DNA from: Clarkia xantiana subsp. parviflora
Taxonomy: Eukaryota; Streptophyta; Magnoliopsida; Myrtales; Onagraceae
Direction: 5' to 3'
NCBI GenBank assembly: GCA_036873135.1
Contig: JAPTYO010000015.1
Location: forward strand, 1,944,839 to 2,008,838
Length of the DNA stretch: 64,000 nt
The position numbers and the translations under genes were made by a program. Each line of letters opens with the position of its first letter. The first letter of the stretch is position 1. Under the pieces are notes generated by a model that had not been told where the DNA came from, ran no database searches, and saw only the letters and a program-made list of their open reading frames with translations. Shown in pieces: positions 22,060 through 33,534 of this stretch.

Positions 22060-22935
22060 GTTGCGTGTTGTTCTATGTAAACAAGTCGCTTCCAATTTGT
22101 TTTCCTCCGCCGACTGACCTCCATAAAAGGATAGACCGGGTCGTGGCATGATAATCCCACTCAGACGCTCAAGTCAGTTCTCAATTCTAGAGAGATAAAA
22201 ATAGAGCTCAAGTGTAAATAGAGTGATCAACCTTCAAGTGAGAAAAATCAGTGAGTATATATAGAGCTTTGTGTCCCTTATTCCTGAATAGGAGTTAATC
22301 TCGGATAGGTTAGTACTATTTCGGGGTAGTTACCTTGTTAATCCTGAATAAGGTATGATAAGCTTGGTGTTTAGCGACGTATGAGATTACATGTTGGATT
22401 CGTAAGTCGAAGTCGAAGTTGAAGTTGTTTGTCTCATTGATACCGACATCGAATAAGTCGTCCACCGGTCACCCGCGCAGATTGATGGTCTGCGCGGGTA
22501 GGGAGTTCTCTTGCTCGGACCAATTGAACCGAGCGGAAGGCCCCCGTGTGGACCAATTGATCCGCACGGGTGGCGATGTCTCTTGCTCGGACCAATTGGT
22601 CCGAGCGTTATGTCCTAGCGTGGATCAATTTTTCCGCGCGGGTGGTGATGGGTCCGAGCGGAAGGTCTCTGCATGGATAAATTGTTCCACATGGGCGGGG
22701 ATGTCTTCCGCTCAGACCAATTGGTCTGTGCGGGTAGAGATATCCCCCGCTCGGACCAATTGGTCCGCGCGGGTAGGGATGTCCCCCGCGCGGGTGGGGA
22801 AGTCCCTTTGTCACGTTTTTCCGACTCAATTTACTTTGGGATTTGGTCTAATTCGTAGTCTTGTTCATACCTTTCCGTATTTGAATTCTCCAATCGTCGA
22901 GCCTGATGACACCTCAATTGGGTGCATATCCATTA
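22060..22935 (-). mobile_element. LTR J, degraded gypsy-type 3' LTR (left limit approximate)
   Basis: The right end CATATCCATTA followed by a CCCCC-containing tract parallels the ATATCCATCA|tract border of E and K, with a G-to-A change in the terminal TG. An AAAAGGATAGACCGGGT block and a TATATATAG box near 22255 fit the family layout. U3 (22480-22800) carries palindromes such as CTCGGACCAATTGGTCCGAG and CGGACCAATTGGTCCG. The internal region is cut after about 36 bases by copia M. Confidence 0.7.
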
Positions 22936-22971
22936 TTTTCCCCCATGTCAAATGAATGTCTTGCATTTACT

Positions 22972-23533
22972 TGTTAGCATATGGTGACGTGGCGACGTAA
23001 TATGATCCTGTTAATTAAGGGAATTACCTAAGTTAATTAGGTAATTGTCAATCTGGACTAATTGGGCCAAATCCAATTAGTAATTGACAAGGGAGGCCCA
23101 AAATGGGCCTTCCCCTTATTATGCATGGTTCGGACGAAACCCTAGTACCACATTGGTTGGAGTTGCCTTTTGCCAACTCCACCCAATACTATATATAGGG
23201 GTGACTACTAAGGGTTTATACACACAATTAAGAACAAGGATCTACATTGAGAAAACTATTCACCCTAGTCTAATATTTCGTCACCACAAACATCAAGTCC
23301 GAGGTTCCATCTCTGTTGAAAAATCGATCAGAGGTTTTGTTGTGGAGCTACATCGCGTGGGATTTTTCTAACGAAGAACTTGCACGTGGTTCCGACCGGA
23401 GGATCAAAACTCCCTCCACATCGTTCTTGGGCAGGAAAGCTAAAAGGTATGTGTACTAATCCTGCTGCGCAGATTAGATTTCTTGCTAGTACACATTTAG
23501 CATTCCGTAGTATTACGTCCCCGTAATCCAACA
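22972..23533 (+). mobile_element. Copia M 5' LTR
   Basis: This 562-bp LTR runs TGTTAGCATATGGTGACGTG ... CCGTAATCCAACA and is followed by the tRNA-Met primer-binding site. A TATATATAGG box lies near 23191. The same LTR family occurs at 38038-38638 (minus), 58475-58954 and 59598-60159. Confidence 0.9.
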
Positions 23534-23534
23534 G

Positions 23535-23546
23535 TGGTATCAGAGC
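23535..23546 (+). promoter_or_regulatory. Copia M primer-binding site
   Basis: TGGTATCAGAGC, one base after the LTR end. Confidence 0.9.
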
Positions 23547-24162
23547 CATGTTAGGAGTTCTTAAATTTTTTTTTGATAAACTGATGTTCTTGAATCTATG
23601 GAAAATCCGAAATTTTTAGGTTGATGAACATCAATATGTGTTCCGAAATTTTCAAAATGAAATCATGTGTTTGATCTTTAAAAACTTAAAATTTTCGAAA
23701 TTTATGTGTTTTTTAGGATCAAAACCGAAATTTTTGTTATGTATTTGAGTTTGATGTTCATAATCTTCAAGAACACCATGAGTTTTATCAAGAACACAAT
23801 TTGGATTCTTGATCAAGGTAGTATTTGATCTTAAAATTTGACAACCTTTTCCAATTTCATGTTTGTTGGCCGAAACCCTAGGGGCAATTAGGGTAAAAAA
23901 TTTAATTTTCTTAACCCCTAAATAATTAAAAATTTCGGCCACCCTATTAGAGATATAGGTTGCCATTTTTAAATTTTAATTAACAGGTAACTATATCTAG
24001 AAGTTGGAAAATAAGGATAGGTTCTAATATAATATTGTAAAGGATATTATCTATCAATATATGTGGATTGAAATAGGATAATATATATATTGATAGATTT
24101 AGTTACTATTAAAAAATTAAGAAGGTATATTGTCTACATATTTTAATCCCTAAAAGATGTAT
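23547..24162 (+). other. Copia M leader
   Basis: AT-rich and non-coding, with homologous leaders after LTRs N, O and P. It is interrupted by the foldback element at 24163. Confidence 0.6.
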
Positions 24163-25082
24163 GGGTTAAGAACACAATAGGGGCCCGAATGTTTGTCCAT
24201 GTTGCCAAAATGGGTCTGAATTGAAAAAGTGTATTATTAAGGGCCTGATTTTGAGTTTTGTGTTTTTTCAAGTCTCCGTCCAAATTTTCTGTTAAATCTA
24301 ACAGAACCACGTGAAAAGACAAAAATACCCTTTTTGTAATTATTATACAATTTATCGATTTAATTAATAAAATGTGAAATGTCTAAAATACCCCTACACA
24401 CTAATTATGCCCTTAAGGCCACCACGCTCCGGCCACCGCCCGGCGACCACCACCCGGCTCCGGCGACCGCCACCGGCCTCCGGAGACCGCCACCGGCCTC
24501 CGATCGGAGCCAAAAAAGCTCCGATTGAAGCTCCGAAGCTCCGATCGTAGCCAAAAAAGCTCCGATCGGAGCTCTGTGGCTCCGATCGGGGCCACAGTGC
24601 TCCAGATCGGAGTTCTGTGGCTCCCGATCGGAGCCACAGGGCTCCAGATCGGAGCTCTGTGGCTCCCGATCGGAGCCACAGGGCTCCAGATCGGAGCTCT
24701 GTGGCTCCGACCGGGAGCTCCAAAGCTCCGTTCGGAGCTTTTCGGTCGTCCCCGGAGGTCGGTGGTGGTCGCCGGTGGTGGTCGCCGGAGTCGGGGTGGT
24801 GGTGGTCGCCGGAGCTGTGGTGGCTTAAAGGGTATTTTCGTCATTTTAGGTCAAACATATGAGAGACACACTTTGGTCAAAGGGCATTTTCGGGTTTTCA
24901 AATTATTTTTGGTCACATGCCAAACATGTGACCATTTTCCGTCACTTTTAACAGAAAAAATAGACGGAGACCTCACTTATACACAAAACTCAAAATTCAG
25001 GCCCTAAATAATACGTTTTTTCAATTCAGACCCCTTTTGGCAACATGGGCAAACATTCAGGCCCCTATTGTGTTCTTAACCC
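24163..25082. mobile_element. Mutator-like foldback (MITE-type) element 1
   Basis: The ends are inverted copies: GGGTTAAGAACACAATAGGG at the left matches the reverse complement of the right end, and similarity extends over about 130 bp (gaps and a few mismatches). Flanks AAGATGTAT and AATATATAT agree at 7 of 9 positions, consistent with a worn 9-bp Mutator duplication. The centre (24500-24740) is a GC-rich array of GCTCCGATCGGAGC-type palindromes. No transposase is present. Confidence 0.75.
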
Positions 25083-26600
25083 AATATATATTTGACAATA
25101 ATATATATATATATGGTTTGGCCGAATTTTATATATATATATATTATATATTATTAATTGATTTACATCTTAGTGATAAAATCTTGACAATATCTATAAA
25201 TATATATTTAGGCGAATTATATATATATTAGCAATACTGGAAATTATTTTAAATAATTAATATTTCTTAGTGGCTAAGTTAAGTTTTTAGTGGACTTTAA
25301 AACCCTACTTAGCCCACAAGACATATTTCGGCCGAACCCTAGGGTTTATGGGCCGGTCCAATTGCTAAACAGGAATGGATAAAACCATTCCGGGTTTCCT
25401 TAATCGGGTCGCTCTAGTCGGGTCGTGTCGAACCATAGTAACTAAATTGAACCTAACCTAAACGCTTTTGAGTGATAAACCGAACCACTATCTTATTTTA
25501 TTGAAGCGTTTCGGACCAAACCCCAATTTTTTAAATCAGACCGAGTTTAACCAGATTTTAAAATTTGGACCGAACCACTTTAAAATTTTCGGAAATTTTA
25601 AATTGTTCAATAAAATAGGATGTCAAATTTTAAATCCAAAATGTTTTCGAACTTTAAAATTAGCCTTAATAGTGCTCTTAGGGTTGTGTTTTACTACACG
25701 GTTTCAGTCAAAATCCTAATGCCAGGTTTCGATTTGGGGATGGATCTCGGACTTGCATGTTTTTGGGACTGGATTAAATTAGTGGGGTGATTTGCAATTG
25801 TTTACTTTCTGCATCATATATTTTGATATAATTAGAACTGTAGTTTTGAATTAGTCAAGCTAGCTGGATATTATATTGCGAGCATTGAGCTCTGGATTTA
25901 AATATATGGTTTGCGCAATAGGATATAAATATATGGTTTGCGCAATAGGATAGACATGTTATGCTGATTGAAAGTGCCTAGAATCCATGTCTGGAACTTC
26001 GCATGATTGATTGTAAGCATGAATTGCAAAACAACCCCTAATATTTTCAAAGCGTTTTATAAAACCGAAAATTCCAGTCGCCAATTATGCATGATGTGTG
26101 CGGATGTTGCATGTTTTGACACGTATGCTAGGATGTTCATGATAGAACGCATTTGATAATTTACTTTACGTAGAATTATGTATGCTAGGAACATTAGACG
26201 CATGACGCGTAATCATGTTGTGTTCGATATTTATGGCATGGTATGATCATTTGCTAGATGTAGTATAATTATGAATATGCATGTGTAAATTATCAGATAA
26301 TTTTACAAAATCATAAGGGCCTTGGGAAAGCCAAGATCGGGTATGTTTATTTGAAAATTCCCGTTTCGGTAATTTGTGATAGAATAACCGTTTTCAAAAG
26401 ACTGATCTATTAGATTGAAAACGACAATAGTGTGAATTCTTTCACGACACCCCTTCCTCGGTTTACTGAAGGTTGGTTTGGTTTAGTGACTGAAGGATCA
26501 CTATTCGTCGTATTCCATCATAATAGATAATCCGATGTTTGCAATTCTGTCAAAATGTTGTTCTCTTCCTAAACTTTGCATGATTGTCAATGTGTTAATA
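25083..26600 (+). other. Copia M leader, continued
   Basis: AT-rich non-coding sequence continuing from before element 1. No gene or strong structure is seen. Confidence 0.45.
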
Positions 26601-26641
26601 TAGACGGCTGCAACTAGCAATGTCATTCCCAGTTGAATAAA

Positions 26642-27478
26642 GGAAGAAGATTGAATAGCGGTAATTATATAATATGGAATAAACGAGTTAAGATGATAAT
26701 CTCTGAAATAAGAGGTCTGGAGCATTTGACCACAAAACAAACTAGGCCTAAGGGAGACCTCATAGATGAGCAAAAGACGTTCTATGATTAATGGGATGTC
26801 AAGGATCATGATGTTCGTTCCACCTTGCTCTCTATGCTGGAAGACGGGATTCTCTATAGGTTTGACCATTTGGGGACTGTCAAGGACCTATGGGATGGTC
26901 TTAAGGCAACATTTGGTGTCTACACCATTGCCCAAAAGAGAGCGTTAAACATCGCTCTTGACACCTATAAGAAGAATCCCAAGCATACGATAAAAGATCA
27001 TATTATGCATATGTGTAACTTGATCGCTGAGCTCAAGGAAGCATGTGAAAACCTGTCTGAGGAACAACAAATCAACTACATGATCCGCTCTTTACCCGAC
27101 TCTTGGAATATCATGAAAATGAGCCTTATCCATGCTACCCATCTCGATACTCTCGAGAAGGTACAAGTTCATCTTGAGCTGGAGGAAGATAGACTCAAGG
27201 CTGAAAAGTCTAGATCTGAAATGCATATTGCATCCTCCGCTCCAACCGAACAAAAGGGGAAGCGCAAGAGAAAGGGAAAAAGCTCTCCGAACAAAACTGA
27301 GAAGTTTGCGGCGAACAAATCCCAGAAGAAGTTTAAACGCAAACAATCTGGTGGTAAGAAAAAGCAAGAAAAGCAGACACGTAAAGAGGAAACTCGAACG
27401 TGTTTCAGGTGTGGCGTGAAAGGACCCCTGGCTAATGCTTGCACTAATCCTCCTAAGGTACGTAAAGAGAAAAGATGA
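26642..27478 (+). pseudogene. Copia M gag remnant
   Basis: The frame carries LNSGNYIIWNKRVKMIISEI, then a TAA at 26789-26791, then a long open stretch typical of copia Gag (Retrotran_gag_2/UBN2 type) with DLWDGLKATFG and MHMCNLIAELK. A Lys-rich segment precedes a damaged zinc knuckle, CFRCGVKGPLANAC, in which the usual His is Pro (CCC). It stops at 27476-27478 with no protease or integrase after it. Confidence 0.82.
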
Positions 27479-28620
27479 TGAAAATCATTCATTCTCTTTT
27501 CCTTCTAATCACTCGAGAGTACTTCATTTTCTTTTGAATTACAGAACTGAGAAACAGAAGCAACGACCTGATCGAGGATGCCCCAGAAGAATAAAGATAG
27601 AATGAGTGATTCTTTATCTTTAGATTTGCTAAAACTTCTACTTTTATTTCTGTTTGAAAATACTCTTAAATAAGTTTCTTGGTGGAACACATTATTTTTC
27701 GAGTATTTACTAATACTTGAATTGAGTATTGAATTTACCATCTTTCATTTTTATCCTATTCACGCTATTCAACACATTGCTCAAACATCCTTATTGGTTA
27801 AAGTACTCCATTATAAATTGTATCCTAAAATAATATGCATGTTAAAACCGATTTACTTTTAAATTTGAAGACTAAAACGATTCTCAAAACCACGGTTTTT
27901 AACCGGGTATGCGCGTGGCGCATGTCAGCTCGAAAGACGGGACACATCGTTTTAGAATACGAATTTAAGTATTTTTATGAATGCGGAATTTACGTTTGTA
28001 ATTCTTTAGATATAACTCACTAATAACTACTTAGATTTTATGTAAGCCTTCCAACTAATACAATCTAATTAGAATATCATTCATGGCATTAAAAGTGACA
28101 GCTTAAATACATGGTCCATAAGATAGATAAATCTATGGATGAGTTAAATAAACGAAAAGAAGTAGTCGGTAAAACGACTCTCCCACCCTTAGCCTTGAAC
28201 GAAGAGTTTGGCTAAAATGCATTCATTTAATACTTCAAGATACATAGTTTAAAATTACATAATGTTAGAGTTACACATTAATTGTTCCTGCGGGATGAGA
28301 TTAATTTAACTCAAATTAATGTAAGACACTATGTTCTGACAAAATCGGTTAACACGTTACCATAAAAGCTAATGAATGATTCAGGTAAAACCTTATCACA
28401 AAGACGCATTAATTTGCGCATTAAAATGAGTATTCATTAAGAGTACGCACTACTCGCGAAGAATTCGAGTTTTAAAATTAGCTTGGAACAATGGTTTCGT
28501 GGATAAACATGACACATTATAAAGGTTTGAGGATGAATTTCCAACGCTTTGCAGAACGAAACAAGCTGGTACTGATTGAGTTAACAGATGGTTGATGGAG
28601 ATTCTCAGGTCCCACTAACT
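27479..28620. other. No recognisable gene
   Basis: About 1.1 kb of AT-rich sequence where copia pol would be expected. No RT, integrase or RNase H motif is seen on either strand. Confidence 0.5.
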
Positions 28621-28621
28621 T

Positions 28622-28677
28622 CGAGTGGGAGAATTGATATAGCATAAGTGATTGATTTGGTAAATGATGATGGAAAC
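28622..28677 (+). repeat. Possible copia M polypurine tract and start of 3' LTR
   Basis: CGAGTGGGAGAA precedes TTGATATAGCATAAGTGAT, a degenerate match to the LTR start TGTTAGCATATGGTGA. Gypsy F LTR interrupts it at 28678. Confidence 0.4.
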
Positions 28678-29277
28678 TGTTGGATCACGGTTGGAACTCC
28701 GGCACGTTCTTGACGGAAGTCTGAACTCCTTTGCTCCAAGTAATCCTGCAAAAAGGGATAGACCGGGCGGTGACCCAGAATTCCTCTCCGATGTTTAAAT
28801 GAGTATCTCGATGTAGGCAAGTATGTATAAGAGTATGAGTATGTGAGTGTATCAGTCCTGAGGTAATTCCTTCCTTTATATAGGGGAGGAGTTACCCCAG
28901 TTACCTGTTGAGATAACTGCCAGGGGCAATTAGCCCACGTTCCGTCTTTTCAGGCCACTTCCCCACTACGCTGATAGTGGGCGTGTTTCTTGGCCTCATC
29001 CTCTGGTGGAAAGTCCCGACGGATATCGGGGACTCCAGAGTTATCTCCTTTGGTCACCGCTCGGGGCCCCTCGTCATCGGGACAGGACCAACATCCTTAG
29101 GGATTCAACATCGGGGCCTACTCAAATGCATTCCATCGGGAGCGTCCAGCTCATATATCGCGGCCGACCTTGTCAGGACCCCTCATATTGGTCCTCTAGG
29201 CCTCTTTTGGAGCCCAGTGGGCCTACTCACCGTTTATTCGTTGTTAATGGGTCTAACGGCTATATCGAAACCCATCA
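28678..29277 (-). mobile_element. Gypsy F 3' LTR
   Basis: This 600-bp LTR is nearly identical to LTR D. Its right end CCCATCA is followed by TTTGCCCCCAAG (29278-29289), a polypurine tract on the minus strand. So this is a 3' LTR of a minus-strand element whose body extends right. Confidence 0.9.
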
Positions 29278-29289
29278 TTTGCCCCCAAG

Positions 29290-29776
29290 ACATGAGGGAC
29301 TTACAGTTCGTCGTGTCTTCCAACTCCGGACCTCCCGATAATGGCATCAGAGGCTTTTAACTTTACAAAAAATCTTCTGATGCGGATCTTCTCATCCACG
29401 ATTCCCCGATATTTCGAGGATAACCACAAAATCCGAAAAGATTTCTCGGTTACTCAACTATTAAATGTCGTGGGTGATGAAGCGACGACTTGGGTACCCG
29501 TGTCTGCTTTTCTGAAAAAGCACTTTTCAGCCGTTTTGTCGTTAGCGTCTCAACGACCCTGGTTGAAGCGTTTCATCTTCAACGGTCCGGATGGAAACGT
29601 CTCTTCGGCTATCTTCTCTCCTATAAAACCCCCAAATCTTGGCACTATTCACTTATCCTCCACCGCTTCATCCTTTGCAATTTCAAAAGCTCAAGCTCTC
29701 CTTCCTGATTTCTGATTAGCGCTCCGGCAACTAGGATCTCCGACCGTCAGGATCATCTTTTCTTCCCCAATTCAAC
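29290..29776 (+). promoter_or_regulatory. Upstream region of gypsy F antisense ORF
   Basis: Conserved with the same interval of B and H. A TATAAAA box at 29622-29628 lies about 155 bases before the ATG at 29777. Short frames here (for example 29341-29715) lie wholly in this leader and look fortuitous. Confidence 0.55.
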
Positions 29777-30952
29777 ATGTCTGGTAAGATTTCCTCCTCC
29801 GATTCCGAAAAAACTGTTAGCATAGTTTTTCTTTTATCTCAATCAGCTTACCCGTACTTTTCCAAAAACCAACCATGCCTTTTCTTGCCATGGTCAATTT
29901 CCAGACGGTGAATCCAGTTCTGGTGGGAGAAAACCCTTCAAGTTTGATGACGGTTATAATGAAATCTCGGAAAACGCTTATGACGAAGCTCTGCGGGAAG
30001 GATGTATCACTTCCACCTGGGAGCCTCGCTACCCCTATCCTCGCCCTCGCGTCCCGGGCGACCCTGAGGTCACTCGTCCCCGGGAAGGGGAGGTATTTGT
30101 CTCTACTGGGCAAGTATCAGCGGGGATCCGATTCCCTTTCTGTGGGGATCTAGTCGAGATGTGTGATTATTACAAAACACATCCGACTACTTTTTCCTCC
30201 CACACCATCCGTGTGTGGAACGCCTTCCAAGTCCTTTGCCTCCGCCAGAAGTGGACCTATAGCCTCCAACTTTTCCGGACCTTCTATAGGATGAAGTGCA
30301 ACGATGTCGGGGTCTGTGCTTCTACCCACGGATGCCCAAATGGAGCAAGACGCAGCTCTCCAGATATAGCTGGAACGGTGACACCTGGAAGGTCGCCAAA
30401 GGTCGGGGGCTCATCACCGACTCGGGGCCTGACAACAGCGGCTGAAAGAAGAATTACTTCTTCATCCGGAACAGTTCCATCCCATGGCCCCGATGGGAGG
30501 TTGAAGCAGACCCTTCTCCCGCTTATCACACCTACTCATCGGAGGATTTTCAAATTCTCCACTGCATCCAACTCTATCGTTGGGGGGATTCCTTCGCTCC
30601 CCTCGATGCCAACTCCATCGTGGAGCGGGATCAGGTTCTGGCCGGGATCTGGTTCTGGCCGGGATCCGTCTCCTCGATGCTGCCTCCGGGGGTCAACTCT
30701 ACGACGACCCCTTCAATGTCGTTCCTTGGGTAATATTCTAATTATACCTTTGTTTTCGTCTTTGCAGCTAAGAAGGTATCAATGCTGACCAATATCATGC
30801 TTAAGAAGGCGGAGACTGATGTCGTCTAACGTCCCGCACGGAAGAGGAAGTCCTCGAAGAAGGCTGCCTCCTCATTGGCACCTCCATCTACGGAGGAGGC
30901 CAAGCGTGCCCGGGTGGACAAGATGGAGAGGATCTTCAACACCCAGACTCCC
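29777..30952 (+). pseudogene. Gypsy F antisense ORF, truncated (Transposase_28-like)
   Basis: Exon 1 is ATGTCTG (29777-29783) before a GTAAGA donor. Exon 2 begins at 29905 after TTTCCAG and encodes the conserved domain with REGCITSTWEPRYPYPRP, GIRFPFCGD and IRVWNAFQVLC. A frameshift near 30330 and a TGA in place of Trp (about 30443) inactivate it. A 16-bp unit GGTTCTGGCCGGGATC is duplicated in tandem near 30635-30666. The intron GTAATATTC...TTTGCAG near 30729 is intact. Homology stops at 30952. Confidence 0.82.
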
Positions 30953-31339
30953 AAGGATCCATTTCACATAGTCTGATCTTGTCGAATTGAATCTAATGAG
31001 AACAGAATGAACTAATCGAACCCAGTACAAGGATCGAATAGTTCAGACCAGTCGCATTGATAAACTAGTCCAAATGGACAACATAGTAGGCAAGATAGTC
31101 CTACACAAAGAGGCATAATCACATATTATGTTTTAGCTAACATCTTGATTCAATGTCAAATAATTTGCAAAAGACTTACAGGTTATAATACACGTCCTAC
31201 TTCGGGAACAACACCAAGTACGGGCACAGCTATATGGATAGGCAAGTCATACAACGACCTCTGACCTATACCAATTATCTAATGATCGGACGTGACCTAT
31301 TAGCGCAACTCATACGCTACTTTGGAAAAATCACAAAGT
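30953..31339. other. Unassigned segment at the F/G junction
   Basis: The F homology ends abruptly after ACACCCAGACT. The next about 390 bases resemble neither element, and no gene is seen. It is probably filler or another element at a rearrangement junction. Confidence 0.4.
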
Positions 31340-31859
31340 AATGGAAACCTTATGAAGAAGAGCAAGCGAGTCTACTCAAAAGATCACCGAAGAGCGGCTC
31401 CGTGAGGAGAATGAAGAGCTCAAGGTGTCCGAGATTACTCTGGCTAGTCGTTTGACTATTCTTCAGCTGGAGCTTGATGATAATCGTGCCGACCGAGCGA
31501 ATAAAGCTTTGATTGCGGAGTTGAAGATGAAGAGTGCACTTTGGGATGCTCGTGAGGAGGGTAGGTTGTCCGGCCTGAAGAAGGGTGAGGCTCTTGGATT
31601 TGAGAAGGGTCAAGTTGTTGGAGTTCAGGATTTCCTAGTCTTCAAGGAGTTCTCTACCCGTGCTGAGGAGCATTGTCAGCGTGTTTTGAAAGCCTTTGGT
31701 GTGAACATGGTTGAGAAGATTCATGCTCTTTGTCCCACCTTCCCTTTTGGCCAGCTTGGTGAGTATGCTCAGTTTGCTGTGGATGTTATTGCCCGACTTG
31801 CTAGGCGGATAGAGCGTACGAAGGTTCAGCTGGTGGAGTTGTTGCTGATAGTTTTCTAA
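31340..31859 (+). pseudogene. Element G antisense ORF, C-terminal exon fragment
   Basis: The frame encodes a charged coiled coil and then FPFGQLGEYAQFAVDVIARL, aligning with FPFGDLGDFGPYAAGYATVL of K's antisense protein. It lies on the strand opposite G's gag and next to the minisatellite, exactly as in K. The upstream exons are missing. Confidence 0.6.
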
Positions 31860-32099
31860 GATCAAGGCTGGTTGAGCTTCTAAGGTTATCGTCCCTTCAC
31901 GAGTTCCTGTTAGAGAGTAGGATGCCCCCCTTGCGAAGGACGGTTGAGCTTATGTACCTTGTGGACATTTTTATTGTTGTTGCATTTGTGTTTTCCTCCT
32001 ACTTGTTTGGGAGATGATTTCGGTTTATGGATAGATGTTGTGATTTGCTTTCCCTTTTAGCACGCCTTTTATTATGATACTCTATTCGGATGACCTATA

Positions 32100-33415
32100 T
32101 TTTCAGGACTTACGTTCCTTTTATTTTTTGCAATGGTTGTCCTTGTAGATCTTCCCCTATTGATATGTAAAGGTTGTTGATCGCTTTATCATATGTTAGG
32201 GTTGTCTTTTTCGATCTTCCCACTTTCGGTTGTAAGGGTGGCCCTGTGGGTCTTATATTGCTTTTCGGTTGGAATGGTAGTCCTTATAGATCTTCCCATA
32301 TTCATATGTAAAGGTTGTTGATCGCTTTATCATATGTTAGGGTTGTCTTTTTGGATCTTCCCATTTTCAGTTGTAAGGGTGGCCATGTGAGTCTTATATC
32401 CCTTTACGGTTGGAATAGTTGTCCTTATAGATCTTCCCCTATTCATATGTAAAGGTTGTTGATCGCTTTATCATATGTTAGGGTTGTCTTTTTGGATCTT
32501 CCCATTTTCGGTATGTAAGGGTGGCCCTGTGGGTCTTATATCCCTTTTCAGTTGGAATGGTTGTCCTTATAGATCTTCCCATTTTCATATGTAAAGGTTT
32601 TTGATCGCTTTATCATATGTTAGGGTTGTCTTTTTGGATCTTCCCATTTTCGTTTGTAAGGGTGGCCTTGTAGGTCTTATATCCATTTTCAGTTGTAATG
32701 GTTGTCCGTATAGATCTTCCCTTGTTCATATGTAAAGGTTTTTGATCGCTTTATCATATGTCAAGGTTGTCTTTTTGGATCTTCCCATTTTCGGTTTGTA
32801 AGGAAGGGTGGCCATGTGGGTCTTATATCCCTTTTCGGTTGGAATGGTTGTCCTTATAGATCTTCCCCTATTCATATGTAAAGGTTGTTGATCTCTTTGT
32901 AATATGTTAGGGTTGTCTTTTTGGATCTTCCCATTTTCGGTTGTAAGGGTGGCCCTGTGGGTTTTATATCCCTTTTCGGTTAGAATGGTTGTCCTTATAG
33001 ATCTTCCCCTAGTCATATGTAAAGGTTGTTGATCGCTTTATCATATGTTAGGGTTGTCTTGTTGGATCTTCCCATTTTCGGTTGTAAGGGTGGCCCTGTG
33101 GGTCTTATATCTCTTTTCGGTTGGAATTGTCCTTATAGATCTTCCCCTATTCATATGTAAAGGTTGTTGATCGCTTTATCATATGTTAGGGTTGTCTTTT
33201 TGGAACTTTCCATTTTCGGTTGTAAGGGTGGCCCTGTGGTTCTTATATCGCTTTTCGGTTGTAATGGTTGTCCGTATAGATCTTCACTTGTTCATATGTA
33301 AAGGTTTTTGATCGCTTTATCATATGTCAATGTTGTCTTTTTGGGTCTTCCCATTTTCGGTTTGTTAGGGTGGCCCTGTGGGTCTTATGTCCCTTTATAG
33401 TTCCTATTACGTCCC
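32100..33415 (+). repeat. About 141-bp minisatellite in element G
   Basis: Nine or more tandem units, with successive AGGTTGTTGATCGCTTTATC landmarks spaced 138-147 bp apart. Each unit contains TATAGATCTTCCC and GGGTGGCCCTGTGGGTCTTA words. It sits between the antisense ORF end and the gag end. Confidence 0.93.
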
Positions 33416-33534
33416 GGATAAACTTCTCATTCATTTAGTTCCATTGTCGATTCATACATAAAGTAAATTCTATCTGGAGTCCTTGGATCTCCTTCAAGTA
33501 CTCTAATATATAGACATAAAAAAAATTTAGATAT

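Noticed and set aside
24394..24844. Long repetitive ORFs (LRSGATE-type) as a repeat protein
   Set aside because: Open frames occur on both strands because the DNA is a palindromic repeat. There is no start context or homologous domain.
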